From: Acidobacteriaceae bacterium KBS 89
GTDB lineage: Bacteria; Acidobacteriota; Terriglobia; Terriglobales; Acidobacteriaceae
Reading direction: 5' to 3'
Length of the DNA: 64,000 nucleotides
NCBI GenBank assembly: GCA_000381605.1
Contig: KB906755.1
Location: 744,001-808,000 of the forward strand
The translations under genes were made by a program, and so were the position numbers. Positions 19,499 through 28,145 of this stretch are shown one piece after another. The notes below the pieces were generated by a model, which ran no database searches, was not told the origin of the DNA, and saw nothing but the letters and a program-made list of their open reading frames with translations. Position 1 is the stretch's first letter; each line of letters starts with the position of its first letter.

Positions 19499-20446
19499 AT
19501 GACCACCCGCACGCCAAACTTTTTCATCGTCGGAGCACCCAAGGCCGGAACCACCTCCCTCTACCACTACCTCGACCAGCACCCCGACATCTACGTGAGC
19601 CCCCTCAAGGAGCCCTCCCACTTCTCCCTCGAGGTTCGTCCCGAAAACTTCGAACCCGCCCTTCAACCGCAGGCGCGCCGCGACGAAGAAGCCGTACGAA
19701 ACTACCTCGCCGGCCCGCTGGACCAGAAGCGTTTCAGTGGCATCGTCCGAAACTACGACGACTATCTCCGCCTCTTCGCCGCGGCCGGCGATCAGACAGC
19801 CATCGGCGAAGCCAGCGTCTGCTACCTCTGGTCAAAGACCGCACCTCAGGCCATCGCATCGCGTCTTCCGCACGCCCGCATCATCATCGTCCTTCGCGAC
19901 CCCGCCGACCGGGCCTTCTCCCAATACCTCCACAACGTCTCCGACGGCGTCGTCAGCAGCACCTTCCGTGACCACATCGACGCAAGTCTCCACCGCACCG
20001 GCAACGCCTTCGGTGTACTTCACCCCATGCTCGAGTTCGGACTCTACGCCGACCAGGTCCAACGCTACCTCGACGCATTCCCCCGAGAGCGGGTCGGCAT
20101 CTGGCTCTACGAAGACACAAAGCGACCCAGCTTCCTATCCGAGGTCCTGCAGTTCCTTCAGGTCGACCCCACATTCACCCTCGACACCTCCACCCGCCAT
20201 CTCCAGCCCCAACTCCCCCGGATGACAGGCCTCAGCCAAACCCTGCGCCGCAACGGTATCTGGGACAAGATCAAGAACCTCACCCCTGCCCCCATCAAGC
20301 CGTTCGTCCGAAATCTCGCCTACCGAAAAGCCGGCTCGGTAAGAATGTCAGCACACGAGCGAGCCTTCCTCATCTACTACTACGAAGAAGACATCATCAA
20401 GCTGGCGAAGATCCTCAACCGCGATCTCAGCGCCTGGCTCCGTTAA
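19499..20446 (+). CDS. PAPS-dependent sulfotransferase domain protein
   Basis: 315 residues, no signal peptide. The 5'-phosphosulfate loop is 'FIVGAPKAGTTSLYHYL' at residues 9-25 and the 3'-phosphate motif is 'VLRDPADRAFSQYLH'. Both match the Sulfotransfer_1/3 families, which move sulfate from PAPS to hydroxyl groups of glycans or lipids in the cytoplasm or at the inner membrane. It lies 88 bp after the glycosidase operon on the same strand, with no PAPS-synthesis gene nearby, so its acceptor is unknown. Confidence 0.9.
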   Translation: MTTRTPNFFIVGAPKAGTTSLYHYLDQHPDIYVSPLKEPSHFSLEVRPENFEPALQPQARRDEEAVRNYLAGPLDQKRFSGIVRNYDDYLRLFAAAGDQTAIGEASVCYLWSKTAPQAIASRLPHARIIIVLRDPADRAFSQYLHNVSDGVVSSTFRDHIDASLHRTGNAFGVLHPMLEFGLYADQVQRYLDAFPRERVGIWLYEDTKRPSFLSEVLQFLQVDPTFTLDTSTRHLQPQLPRMTGLSQTLRRNGIWDKIKNLTPAPIKPFVRNLAYRKAGSVRMSAHERAFLIYYYEEDIIKLAKILNRDLSAWLR

Positions 20447-20467
20447 CTAATCAAAACGAATCGAACC

Positions 20468-21928
20468 CTACTCCCGTCCGAAATCAATAAACGCATGTTG
20501 CGGATCGGTATGCAGCAGAGTCACGTCCACCGTATCGCCAACATCCAGGCCCTTCTCTCCGCGCACAATCTTCCCCTCAACCGGCGGATCGAACACTCGC
20601 ACATACGTCCCTTTCTCGTTCGTCCCAGTGATAACTCCGTGGAACGTCTTCCCCACACTCCCTGCCAGCGCAACCGCAGCTTCCCGCTTCACCATCGCCC
20701 GCTCTACCTTGCGTCCGGCGGCCTCCCGCTCATTGCAGTGTGCAGCAATCGCAGCCAACTCCTCATCGCTGTACGGTGGCGCCTCATTCGCCAGCATCGC
20801 CTTCACCACTCGCTGCGTCACCAGGTCCGGAAACCGCCTATTCGGCGCAGTTGAGTGCGCATAGTCCTGCGTCGCCAGTCCGAAGTGCCCCAGCGGCTCC
20901 TCTTCGTCCCCCTTCGCCAGCACATACTCCCCCGGCCCCATCAGCTTGATGATCGCAAGCGACAAATCCGGATAGCGCACAGCGTCCGCCACCTGCTGCG
21001 CCTGCAGAAACGCATTCAGCGCGCCCGAATCTGGCTCTGCCGGCAACACAGTCCCATGCCGCCCCACCAACTCCACGATCCTCGCCCACCGCTCCGGCGA
21101 CCGCACCACTCTGCGAAGGCACGACCGCCTCGCAACCCGCAGCGTCTTCGCCATCGTTTCATTCGAGGCGATCATCAACTCCTCAATCAAATCCGTCGCC
21201 CGATTATGAAACGCCGTTCTAATCGATTGCACCTTCCCATCAACCACCACCGGATCGGCCTCGGCCCTGCTGAACTCCAGCGCACCCTGCCGCATTCGCT
21301 GCGCCCGCAACGCCACCGCCGCCTCATCCTGCAGCTTCAACTGGGCCTGCAACTCCGCCGAGGCCCCTACCTTCGCATCCGGTCCAGCCTTCCCTTCCAG
21401 CCACGGCCCCACATGGCTGTACGCAAGCTGCGCCCCGTTCCGCACCACGGCCTCATAGATGCTCGTCTGCTGGACCTCCCCCCCAGCCGTCACTACAAAC
21501 TGCACCACAATCGCCCTGCGGTCCTCGTTCTCATTCAACGAGGTCAGATCAGTGGACAACTCCGTCGGCAGCATCGAAAAATTCCGCTCCGCCGTATAGA
21601 TCGTCTCTGTCTGACTCGCGGCGTGCTGGTCGACCGCCGTGTCCTTCAACACCAAAGCCGCAACATCCGCGATCCCCACCCTCACACGAATCCCGCCATC
21701 GACACGTTCAGCAACCTCAATCTGATCCAGATCCCGCGAAGTGTCATTGTCGATCGAAGACCACAACAACCCACGCAAATCTTTGACACTCTTTGTCGAA
21801 ACAGCACCTGACGACGCGCGAATCTCCGCCACCTGCGCCTCGATGCCATCGGGGAAATCAGGACGAAAACCCTCGCGAACCATCTCCGCTGAGGCAGCAG
21901 CAACAAGATCAAATGTAGTGGTAGACAT
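20468..21928 (-). CDS. RNase II/R-family 3'-5' exoribonuclease (RNB domain with C-terminal S1)
   Basis: I prefer the ATG at 21928 ('MSTTTFDLVAAASAEMV', 486 residues) over the frame opening at 21967. The RNB catalytic Asp cluster is 'SSIDNDTSRDLDQIEVAE' and the family signature 'DYAHSTAPNRRFPDLVTQR' follows. The C-terminus is an S1/OB RNA-binding domain ('FHGVITGTNEKGTYVRVFDPPVEGKIV'). The protein lacks the N-terminal cold-shock domains of full-length RNase R, making it a compact RNB enzyme that degrades RNA processively in the cytoplasm. It is convergent with the sulfotransferase gene. Confidence 0.92.
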   Translation of the reverse strand: MSTTTFDLVAAASAEMVREGFRPDFPDGIEAQVAEIRASSGAVSTKSVKDLRGLLWSSIDNDTSRDLDQIEVAERVDGGIRVRVGIADVAALVLKDTAVDQHAASQTETIYTAERNFSMLPTELSTDLTSLNENEDRRAIVVQFVVTAGGEVQQTSIYEAVVRNGAQLAYSHVGPWLEGKAGPDAKVGASAELQAQLKLQDEAAVALRAQRMRQGALEFSRAEADPVVVDGKVQSIRTAFHNRATDLIEELMIASNETMAKTLRVARRSCLRRVVRSPERWARIVELVGRHGTVLPAEPDSGALNAFLQAQQVADAVRYPDLSLAIIKLMGPGEYVLAKGDEEEPLGHFGLATQDYAHSTAPNRRFPDLVTQRVVKAMLANEAPPYSDEELAAIAAHCNEREAAGRKVERAMVKREAAVALAGSVGKTFHGVITGTNEKGTYVRVFDPPVEGKIVRGEKGLDVGDTVDVTLLHTDPQHAFIDFGRE

Positions 21929-22177
21929 GCAAGGGAAGCCTATCACGTAGCCGTTACTTCCCTGCACTCTGCTGCAAAGCCGGCAGTGCGACCAGTTTGA
22001 ACTCCAAGGCAGCCAAAGTTACCTATCAGTTTTGGGGGAACTACGATACAGGGAGACAGAGTCGCCAGCGTTAGGATTGTTTCTTGTTTGCCGACCACTT
22101 GTCCGAGATGCCGTTCGAGGAATCGTTGATAGCTTAAGTCTCTTCCATCTCCGGCCGTGAACGACTGGCCTGAGAAG

Positions 22178-22297
22178 CTAAACCAATCTAACGAACACCG
22201 CCACTGCTGCGACCACCATCGTCACGATTCCGAGAACTGGATACCAAAAGTACGTCATTGGAATATCTTCTAGTTCATCTTTCATGTTGGCTTTCAT
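22178..22297 (-). CDS. Small single-pass membrane protein, 39 residues
   Basis: An ORF too short for usual callers. The ATG at 22297 is preceded by a near-perfect Shine-Dalgarno, CGGAGGAATTCAG. The product starts with an acidic segment ('MKANMKDELEDIPMTYFW') and ends in a continuous hydrophobic helix of about 20 residues, 'VLGIVTMVVAAVAVF', closed by 'RLV'. The layout (charged head, one helix, short tail) is typical of small membrane proteins. It stands alone between the ribonuclease and rhaB; function unknown. Confidence 0.62.
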   Translation of the reverse strand: MKANMKDELEDIPMTYFWYPVLGIVTMVVAAVAVFVRLV

Positions 22298-22657
22298 CTG
22301 AATTCCTCCGTATAAATCATTAGAGTCTAGTGCGGTTCAATAGTTTCAATACAATCTGTGTGACGGTTTCATCAACAATTTCAATGACAATCCCAGTGCC
22401 AACGTGCCGACGGTTGCTCTCCAGAAGCACTGAACCAGTCGTTGGATGGCTACGTCGACCAACTCGCCCGACGGACTGCGCCGGGGCGTCAGGTCCGCTT
22501 GGGGTCAGGACACGGTAGATCGCCGCGATAGCATTGCCGTGTATTCCACGGGGAAACGCGCTAGCCAACTCGGCCAAACGTGCATAAATTTTCGTTTCGT
22601 GAGCGGGCCCCCAGTTCCCAAGAAGTCTCCTCTTCGGAAACTTCGGTCATTCACTCA
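22298..22657. other. Intergenic region upstream of the 39-residue gene and downstream of rhaB
   Basis: 360 bases without a supported gene. A minus-strand frame (22320-22577) begins only with TTG, lacks a ribosome-binding site and matches nothing I recognise. The AT-rich part just upstream of 22311 probably holds the promoter of the small membrane protein. No tRNA-like cloverleaf or strong terminator was seen. Confidence 0.35.
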
Positions 22658-24127
22658 CTACCCCAAAGCCGCAACAAACAACCCAGCCCACCGCGACACC
22701 TGCTCCGCATAGGCGCCGCTCACCGCATCACGGCCACCTTCCAGCACCGCCATCTGCACCGCAAAGTTCCCCACCGTCGAACTCTCCGCCGCGCCACGAA
22801 ACAACTCCAGCCCCGTCGCTTCCTTCGTCAACCGGTTCAAATAATCGTTCTGACTCGCCCCGCCAACAACAAACAGTCGCTTCAACTTCTTACCGCTGTG
22901 GAACGCCACCCGGTCCAGCACCTTCGCATACCGCGCCGCCAGGCTATGAAAGATCAGGCTGGCAAACATCGGCGCATTCTCCGGTTCCTCATCCAGCGCA
23001 TCAAATCCCTTCCGAACCCGCTGCGCATTGATGCGCTGCGGCATGCGTCCCGCAAGCAGAAGATCAGGATCGTCCACATCCAACAGCCCGTGCGGCTTCG
23101 CCATCTTCTCCGCCGCAGCCACCAGCTCCGGCACCGACCACTCCCGTCCATCCGCCGTCCACTTGTCGATACACTGCTTTACCAGCCACATTCCATTCAC
23201 ATTTTTGTGAAAGCAGATCCGGTCGCCAACCGCCCCGAGATTCGTAAAGTTCTCCTCCGCAGCCGCCTCTCCGTTCCTTGGTTGCTCCAGCAGCGTGCCC
23301 ACCAGCGACCACGTACCCGAACTAATGTAAGCCCAGTCATTCCCCGTCGTCGGAATCCCCGCGATCGCCGAAGCCGTATCGTGACACGCAGGCGCAATCA
23401 ACACCGTATCGCGCAGCGCCGGCAACTCGGCCAGCGGCCCGCTCAATTTCCCGACTTCGGTCCCCGGAGGCACCAGCTTAGGCGCCGCAGCCAGATCAAG
23501 CTGCGCCGCAAGAAAGATCTCCCTGCACCACTGGCGCTGATATAACTCCACCATCTGCGTATGGGTCGCGTTCGTATGCTCGGCCACTCGCGCTCCGCCC
23601 CAGCGCGACAGAATGTACTCCGGCAAATTCAGCCACTGCCGCCCCTCTGGCAAGCCCTGCAGATGATCCGCATAAAGTTGATACAGCGTATTGATCCGTA
23701 TCAACTGCACGCCCGTCAACTCACGCAGCCGCTCCGGACCAATCTTGCGATGCAACGCCCGCTCCGCTTTGATCGTGCGCTCGTCGCGATAGCAAAATGG
23801 ATCGGCCAGGGCCTTCCCCTCAGCATCGACCCGCACATAATCCACCGCCCACCCATCGACCGCAATCGAGCGAATGCCCTCCTCCGCAATCGCAGCGCAC
23901 TCACGAATCCCCCGATCAAGCCCCGCCTCAATCATCTCGAGGTCCCAATGCAATCCGCCATCAACCTCGCGCGGAGCGTTCGCAAAGCGGTGCACCAACT
24001 TAATCACCGCCTTGCCCGCCACCCATCGCAGCAGTGACACCCGGCAACTCTCGGCCCCTAGATCCACAGCAATCGAAGCCCGCGTATCCGCAGGCAGCAG
24101 CACTATGTCAGGCGTTCGCCTCTTCAC
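22658..24127 (-). CDS. rhaB: L-rhamnulokinase
   Basis: 489 residues, FGGY carbohydrate kinase fold. N-terminal ATP/sugar-binding start 'SIAVDLGAESCRVSLLRW', the rhamnulokinase-type 'GIRSIAVDGWAVDYVRVD', 'NLPEYILSRWGG', 'CHDTASAIAGIPTTGNDWAYISSGTWSL' and the C-terminal 'LFVVGGASQNDYLNRLTKEATG'. It phosphorylates L-rhamnulose to L-rhamnulose-1-phosphate in the cytoplasm. The GTG start at 24127 is preceded by GAGGGG. It follows the aldolase/dehydrogenase gene by 43 bp and is the last gene of the regulator-aldolase-kinase operon. Confidence 0.95.
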   Translation of the reverse strand: MKRRTPDIVLLPADTRASIAVDLGAESCRVSLLRWVAGKAVIKLVHRFANAPREVDGGLHWDLEMIEAGLDRGIRECAAIAEEGIRSIAVDGWAVDYVRVDAEGKALADPFCYRDERTIKAERALHRKIGPERLRELTGVQLIRINTLYQLYADHLQGLPEGRQWLNLPEYILSRWGGARVAEHTNATHTQMVELYQRQWCREIFLAAQLDLAAAPKLVPPGTEVGKLSGPLAELPALRDTVLIAPACHDTASAIAGIPTTGNDWAYISSGTWSLVGTLLEQPRNGEAAAEENFTNLGAVGDRICFHKNVNGMWLVKQCIDKWTADGREWSVPELVAAAEKMAKPHGLLDVDDPDLLLAGRMPQRINAQRVRKGFDALDEEPENAPMFASLIFHSLAARYAKVLDRVAFHSGKKLKRLFVVGGASQNDYLNRLTKEATGLELFRGAAESSTVGNFAVQMAVLEGGRDAVSGAYAEQVSRWAGLFVAALG

Positions 24128-24130
24128 CGC

Positions 24131-24178
24131 GCGCCCCTCGTCATCGCACGTCGCGTCATCGCGCCCCTCGTCATCGCA
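24131..24178. repeat. 18-bp direct repeat at the rhaB/aldolase junction
   Basis: The 18-mer GCGCCCCTCGTCATCGCA occurs at 24131-24148 and again at 24161-24178, period 30. The right copy includes the stop codon of the aldolase/dehydrogenase gene and the left copy lies just before the rhaB start. On the coding strand each copy contributes GACGAGGGGCGC, so the left copy supplies the purine-rich ribosome-binding stretch for rhaB and the right copy duplicates it. A short tandem duplication is the simplest explanation. Confidence 0.7.
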
Positions 24179-26375
24179 GATACGCCTCGGTCAATCCACC
24201 ATCGACCGGAATTAAGTGTCCCGTCGTGCACCGGGCGAGCGGTCCAGCCAGGAACATAATCGCCTGCGCGCAATCCTTCGGATCAATTGGCTGATGCGTC
24301 AACGTACGCGTCGCATAGAACTTCGCCAACTCGTTCCGCAACCCATCGTCCGTGTCCTTCTCATCAAACGGAAGCTTGTACTTCTTCAGCGACGCAATCA
24401 CGCGGTCACGCGGGAACATCGTCGATCCCTTCACCACAGTAGCCGGCGAAATCCCATTCACCCGCACCTTCGGCGACAGCGCAACCGCAAGCTCGCGCAC
24501 CAGGTGACTCAACGCCGCCTTGCTCACGTCGTACGCCTCACTGCCGCGTTTCGCAACAACGGCGTTCGCCGAGCTCGTCAGCACCACGCTCGCATCAATT
24601 CCCTGTTCCGCAAAAATCTTCGCCGCCTCATCCGTCAGCAGATAGTTCGCCGTAACATTCACCTCCAGCGTCAGCGCCCACTGCGCATCGCTGATCACCC
24701 CATCCGGCGAAGAAGGAAACAGCGCCGCCGTATTGATCAAAATATCGATCCCGCCGAACTGCTTGATCGTCGCATCAAGCGCGGCCTTGATCGCCTTCCG
24801 GTCGCGAATGTCGATGCTGGTCCAGCTAACAGCTTCCTTACCGGAGATCGCAGCAGTCTCAGCAGCAACCGCCTCCGCACCCTCCACATCGCGGTCCGCA
24901 ACCATCACATGCGCTCCACGTTCAGCCGCGAGCAGCGCAACCTCACGCCCGATCCCACTGCCTCCGCCGACAATCAGAGCAACCCGCCGGCTCAGCTCCT
25001 TCTCCGGCGGCTGCCTGCGAATCTTCGCCTCCTCCAGCTTCCAGTACTCAATCCGGAACGCCTCGCTAGGCGGCAGCGCAACATAATTCGCATGCACCGA
25101 AAACTGGTCCGCCGAAGCCGCCGGTCCAGCCTGAGGAATCTCCTTGCAATCCACACCAGCACCCAGTGCACCGGCACCCTGCATCACACCGATTGCATTG
25201 ATGTAGAACTCCCCGGTGATCCGCGATTCCGTCTTATTCTTGCCGAAGCTGAACATCCCCACGCCCGGCACCAGCACTACCGTCGGACTCGCATCGCGCA
25301 GCGCCGGCGAGTCCTTCACCGCATGCTTCTTGTAGTACTCTGCATACTCCGCCCGATAGGTCTCCAGCGCCGTCTCGATCAGCTCCTTCAGCTCCGCAGG
25401 CTCCCCAGCAGGATTCCACTTGATAAACATCGGTCGAATCTTCGTCCGAATAAAGTGATCCGGACAGCTCGTCCCCAGGTGCGCCAGCTTCTCCGCCTGC
25501 GCCGAGTTCACAAAATCCAACACCGCCGCCGAATCCGAAAAACTCCCAATCCACCGCTGCTTCCTCGACACCGCACCACGCAGGTACGGCATGATCGCAG
25601 CCGCAATCTCCGCGCGATCCTCCCGCGTCTTCACCTGCCCGCCGCCAAACACCTTGTACCCCGCCGCCGCATGTCTCTCAATAAACTGCCCCAGCTGATC
25701 AATGATCGTAATCGTGTTGAGATAGCTCTCTCGCTGTGTATTTCCCCACGTAAACAGCCCATGCCCGCCCAGCACAACGCCGTCGCACCCCGGAGTCTCC
25801 GCAACAATTTTCTTCAGCATCATGCCCAGCTCAAACCCGGGCCTCTGCCACGGCAGCCACGCCAGTTTGTGCCCAAACTCCTTGTTGAACTCCTCCATTT
25901 TGATCTTTCCGTTCGCCGAGGCCGCCAGCGCAATCCCCCAGTCCGGGTGCAGATGGTCAACGTGCGGAAACGGCAAAAATCCGTGCAGCGGCGTATCGAT
26001 CGAAGCGGCAACCGGATTATTCCCAAACGTACACAGCGGATACATCTCCACCATCTCATCCTCGAGATCCACCCCGCGATAAGCCTTCTCCAGCGCCAGC
26101 AGCTTCTCCATATACAGCGTGGCAAACCCCGCGCGCTTGATGCTTCCCAGATCGCCGCCGCTCCCCTTCACCCAAAGGATCTGCTTCGTCTTCCCGTCCA
26201 GCGGATCAACCTGTTCCAGCTTCGAGCTGGTATTTCCTCCGCCAAAGTTCGTAATCCGCAGATCCGAACCCAGCAGGTTCGATCGATACCGCAGCAACTC
26301 CGGTTCATCCAGCTTCGCCGCAACCGCGTCATCCCAACGATCTTCCAGAAATCGAAGGCCACTCTGTGCTGTCAT
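24171..26375 (-). CDS. rhaEW: Bifunctional L-rhamnulose-1-phosphate aldolase / short-chain (lactaldehyde) dehydrogenase
   Basis: 734 residues from the ATG at 26375 ('MTAQSGLRFLEDRWDD'), preferred over a 15-residue upstream extension. The N-terminal two thirds form a class II aldolase domain ('GGGNTSSKLEQVDPLDGK', 'FPHVDHLHPDWGIALA', 'GVVLGGHGLFTWG', zinc-type His residues). From about residue 475 a Rossmann SDR domain follows: 'ALIVGGGSGIGREVALLAAERGAHV' and the YxxxK active site in 'EAYDVSKAAL'. This fused form splits rhamnulose-1-phosphate into dihydroxyacetone phosphate and lactaldehyde, and the second domain is thought to oxidise lactaldehyde to lactate. LutABC at 34-37 kb would then take the lactate. 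Confidence 0.94.
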   Translation of the reverse strand: MTAQSGLRFLEDRWDDAVAAKLDEPELLRYRSNLLGSDLRITNFGGGNTSSKLEQVDPLDGKTKQILWVKGSGGDLGSIKRAGFATLYMEKLLALEKAYRGVDLEDEMVEMYPLCTFGNNPVAASIDTPLHGFLPFPHVDHLHPDWGIALAASANGKIKMEEFNKEFGHKLAWLPWQRPGFELGMMLKKIVAETPGCDGVVLGGHGLFTWGNTQRESYLNTITIIDQLGQFIERHAAAGYKVFGGGQVKTREDRAEIAAAIMPYLRGAVSRKQRWIGSFSDSAAVLDFVNSAQAEKLAHLGTSCPDHFIRTKIRPMFIKWNPAGEPAELKELIETALETYRAEYAEYYKKHAVKDSPALRDASPTVVLVPGVGMFSFGKNKTESRITGEFYINAIGVMQGAGALGAGVDCKEIPQAGPAASADQFSVHANYVALPPSEAFRIEYWKLEEAKIRRQPPEKELSRRVALIVGGGSGIGREVALLAAERGAHVMVADRDVEGAEAVAAETAAISGKEAVSWTSIDIRDRKAIKAALDATIKQFGGIDILINTAALFPSSPDGVISDAQWALTLEVNVTANYLLTDEAAKIFAEQGIDASVVLTSSANAVVAKRGSEAYDVSKAALSHLVRELAVALSPKVRVNGISPATVVKGSTMFPRDRVIASLKKYKLPFDEKDTDDGLRNELAKFYATRTLTHQPIDPKDCAQAIMFLAGPLARCTTGHLIPVDGGLTEAYLR

Positions 26376-26445
26376 GTGTCTACCTCTGTCGTGTCGGCCA
26401 AAGCTGGCCCCGACCATCATTCCACAGCCGACACCAATACGGCAA

Positions 26446-26466
26446 CTATTTCCAATGAGAAAATAG
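26446..26466. promoter_or_regulatory. Inverted repeat upstream of the rhamnulose-1-phosphate aldolase gene
   Basis: A 21-bp dyad, CTATTT-N9-AAATAG, lies 71 bp upstream of the chosen aldolase start, between it and the regulator gene. Its inner part on the minus strand (TTTTCTCATTGGAA) resembles the 20-mer found before rhaI and lutA/rhaT (ACTCTCTATTGAA). It is a candidate operator for the neighbouring regulator; binding is inferred only. Confidence 0.4.
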
Positions 26467-26504
26467 CTCTACACCCAAGAATGATTGGCCCCGAAAACTC
26501 CTGC

Positions 26505-27593
26505 CTACTTCAACGACTCCTGCGTCACCATCCGATGGGCAACATAGTTATACGGAGGCACCGTCTGCCCCTTCAGCAGCGACAGTCCAAGATGGATCAA
26601 ACTTGGCCCATACGAACTCGTCTCATGCGAAACCGACCCAATCAGCGGCGACTTGTCCCGCTTCATCTCCTGAATCGCCTCGGCGATGCAGTCCTGCCCC
26701 ACGATCGCGACATGCCTCTCGCGCTTTTGCTCCCGTACCGCATCCACCGCACCCAACCCGCTCGAATCCGTAGCCGCCGCGATCAAAATATGTTTGTCCT
26801 TGGGGTGCCGCTGCAGAAAATCCGAGATCAGCTTCTTACTCCGGTCACGCATCCCCCGCCCGTCGATCCGCACAAACGCCTCGACCGGCAGATCCGGCTG
26901 CCCGCTCCGCACACCCTCAAATGCTCCCGTAATTCTGCTCTGCACCAGCTGGCCCGCCTCCGGAAGATCGAGCCCGATCACCCAATCTACGTGGCCCTCC
27001 CAGTGCGCAGTAGCATGCGCCGCCAGAGCCTCGCCCGCTTCAATCCCAACCCGATAGTTATCCACCCCAAAATAGGTCGCATGTGGATGCGGAATATCGA
27101 TCGCAATCAAAGGAATCCCCGCGCCGGCGATCTTGTCGCCGATCATTGGCGCGACCTCCTGCTCCACCTGGAACTCGATCACCAGGTCCACTTTGCTCCG
27201 GACAAACTCCTCTGCATTCTTCAGCGCCGTCGTCGCGTCATAGCGATTGTCTAGAATCAGCAGATCCACCCCCACCGACGCCGCCGCATCCTTCAGGCTC
27301 TCCGTTACTTCAACTGAGAACGGCATATCCGCGCTCTGTCCGCCAAAACCAAACCTCAGCTTCTTCGGCCTCGTCACCTGCCGGTACAGCCCGTCAGGTG
27401 ACTGCGACAGATATCCCCGATGCACGAACGTCTTCAGCACCCGGTACACCGTCGTCTTCGAGATTCGCGTCTGCCGGTGGATCGCCTCCAGCGTCATCGG
27501 CTGATTCTCAGCCTGCAGCAGTTCAAGAATATCCAGCGCCTTCGACAACACCGGAATCAGATACAGTCTCTTCGTCGTTTTTCGAACCGCCAT
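26505..27593 (-). CDS. Chimeric regulator: IclR-type winged helix-turn-helix fused to a periplasmic-binding-like sugar sensor
   Basis: 362 residues from the ATG at 27593 (GGGGAG just upstream; the frame extends to 27647). Residues 1-75 resemble the IclR DNA-binding domain: 'LIPVLSKALDILELLQAENQPMTLEAIHRQTRISKTTVYRVLKTFVHRGYLSQSPDGLYR'-like order, with the recognition helix in 'RISKTTVYRVLKTF'. From about residue 85 the protein is a type 1 periplasmic-binding (RbsB-like) domain: 'DAAASVGVDLLILDNRYDATTALKNAEEF', 'IDIPHPHATYFGVDNYRVG', 'IAAATDSSGLGAVDAV', 'VGQDCIAEAIQEM'. No signal peptide, so it is cytoplasmic. Canonical IclR proteins have a GAF-like effector domain instead. Its place at the head of the aldolase-rhaB operon points to rhamnose or a derivative as ligand (inference). 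Confidence 0.85.
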   Translation of the reverse strand: MAVRKTTKRLYLIPVLSKALDILELLQAENQPMTLEAIHRQTRISKTTVYRVLKTFVHRGYLSQSPDGLYRQVTRPKKLRFGFGGQSADMPFSVEVTESLKDAAASVGVDLLILDNRYDATTALKNAEEFVRSKVDLVIEFQVEQEVAPMIGDKIAGAGIPLIAIDIPHPHATYFGVDNYRVGIEAGEALAAHATAHWEGHVDWVIGLDLPEAGQLVQSRITGAFEGVRSGQPDLPVEAFVRIDGRGMRDRSKKLISDFLQRHPKDKHILIAAATDSSGLGAVDAVREQKRERHVAIVGQDCIAEAIQEMKRDKSPLIGSVSHETSSYGPSLIHLGLSLLKGQTVPPYNYVAHRMVTQESLK

Positions 27594-27667
27594 AGTCTCC
27601 CCAACGGACAACTTCTCAGCCGCTCCATTATGAGGCAAATCAGGCACGTTTCGTTAATGAAATGAGA

Positions 27668-27753
27668 ATCCAGTAGAGAATTCTTGAAAAATTCCCTCCC
27701 AGGACATTTGCAACCTCATCAAGAAAACCCACCTATTGACAATCTAGTGGAGA
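27668..27753. promoter_or_regulatory. Two copies of an ATCYAGTRGAGA motif and a promoter between the divergent regulator and padR genes
   Basis: ATCCAGTAGAGA at 27668-27679 and ATCTAGTGGAGA at 27742-27753 differ only by transitions. The right copy directly follows a TTGACA (-35) at 27736-27741; a weak -10 (TACCTC) lies 18 bp further, so a protein bound there would block the padR promoter. A similar ATTCAATAGAGA lies in the rhaT/lutA intergenic element at 37042-37053. The binding protein could be PadR or the chimeric regulator. Confidence 0.4.
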
Positions 27754-27792
27754 ACCTTGTACCTCTAGACGACCAAGAGGAGTAAAGCCACC

Positions 27793-28122
27793 ATGCCCGA
27801 CAAGCCCAGCGACCTCATCCAGGGCACGCTCGAAATGCTCATCCTCAAGACTCTCGCCCTCGAGCCCATGCACGGCTACGGCATCGCCCTGCGCATCGAG
27901 CAGATTAGCAACGGCGTCTTCCGCGTCAACCCCGGCTCTCTCTTCCCTGCCCTCACCCGCCTCGAGCGTGCCGCCCGCATCAGGGCCGAGTGGCGAGCCA
28001 CCGAAAACAATCGCCGCGCCAAATACTACCTCCTCACCGATCGCGGCCGCAAAGCCCTCAAGGAAGAGACCCAGCAATGGGGTCGCCAACTCGCCGCCAT
28101 CACCAGCATCCTCGAAGCCTGA
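27793..28122 (+). CDS. PadR-family transcriptional repressor
   Basis: 109 residues. PadR winged helix: 'LIQGTLEMLILKTLALEPMHGYGIALRIEQIS', 'GSLFPALTRLERAA' and the wing 'NRRAKYYLLTDRGRKAL'. The ATG has a good ribosome-binding site (AGAGGAG). It lies 23 bp upstream of the permease gene, the usual partner arrangement in acidobacteria, and probably represses both genes. The inducer cannot be deduced. Confidence 0.94.
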   Translation: MPDKPSDLIQGTLEMLILKTLALEPMHGYGIALRIEQISNGVFRVNPGSLFPALTRLERAARIRAEWRATENNRRAKYYLLTDRGRKALKEETQQWGRQLAAITSILEA

Positions 28123-28145
28123 GCCATCACGATCAAGGAGCCGCC

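Noticed and set aside
22320..22577. An 85-codon minus-strand frame
   Set aside because: Begins only with TTG, no ribosome-binding site, no recognisable product; kept as intergenic.
24216..27254. A 1012-codon plus-strand frame antisense to the aldolase and regulator genes
   Set aside because: Arg/His/Pro-rich shadow of two genes on the opposite strand; no domain, no ribosome-binding site.
27990..28145. 52-codon N-terminal extension of the permease frame
   Set aside because: It overlaps padR and is Arg/His/Pro-rich; the ATG at 28146 has AAGGAG and the ADOP family start.
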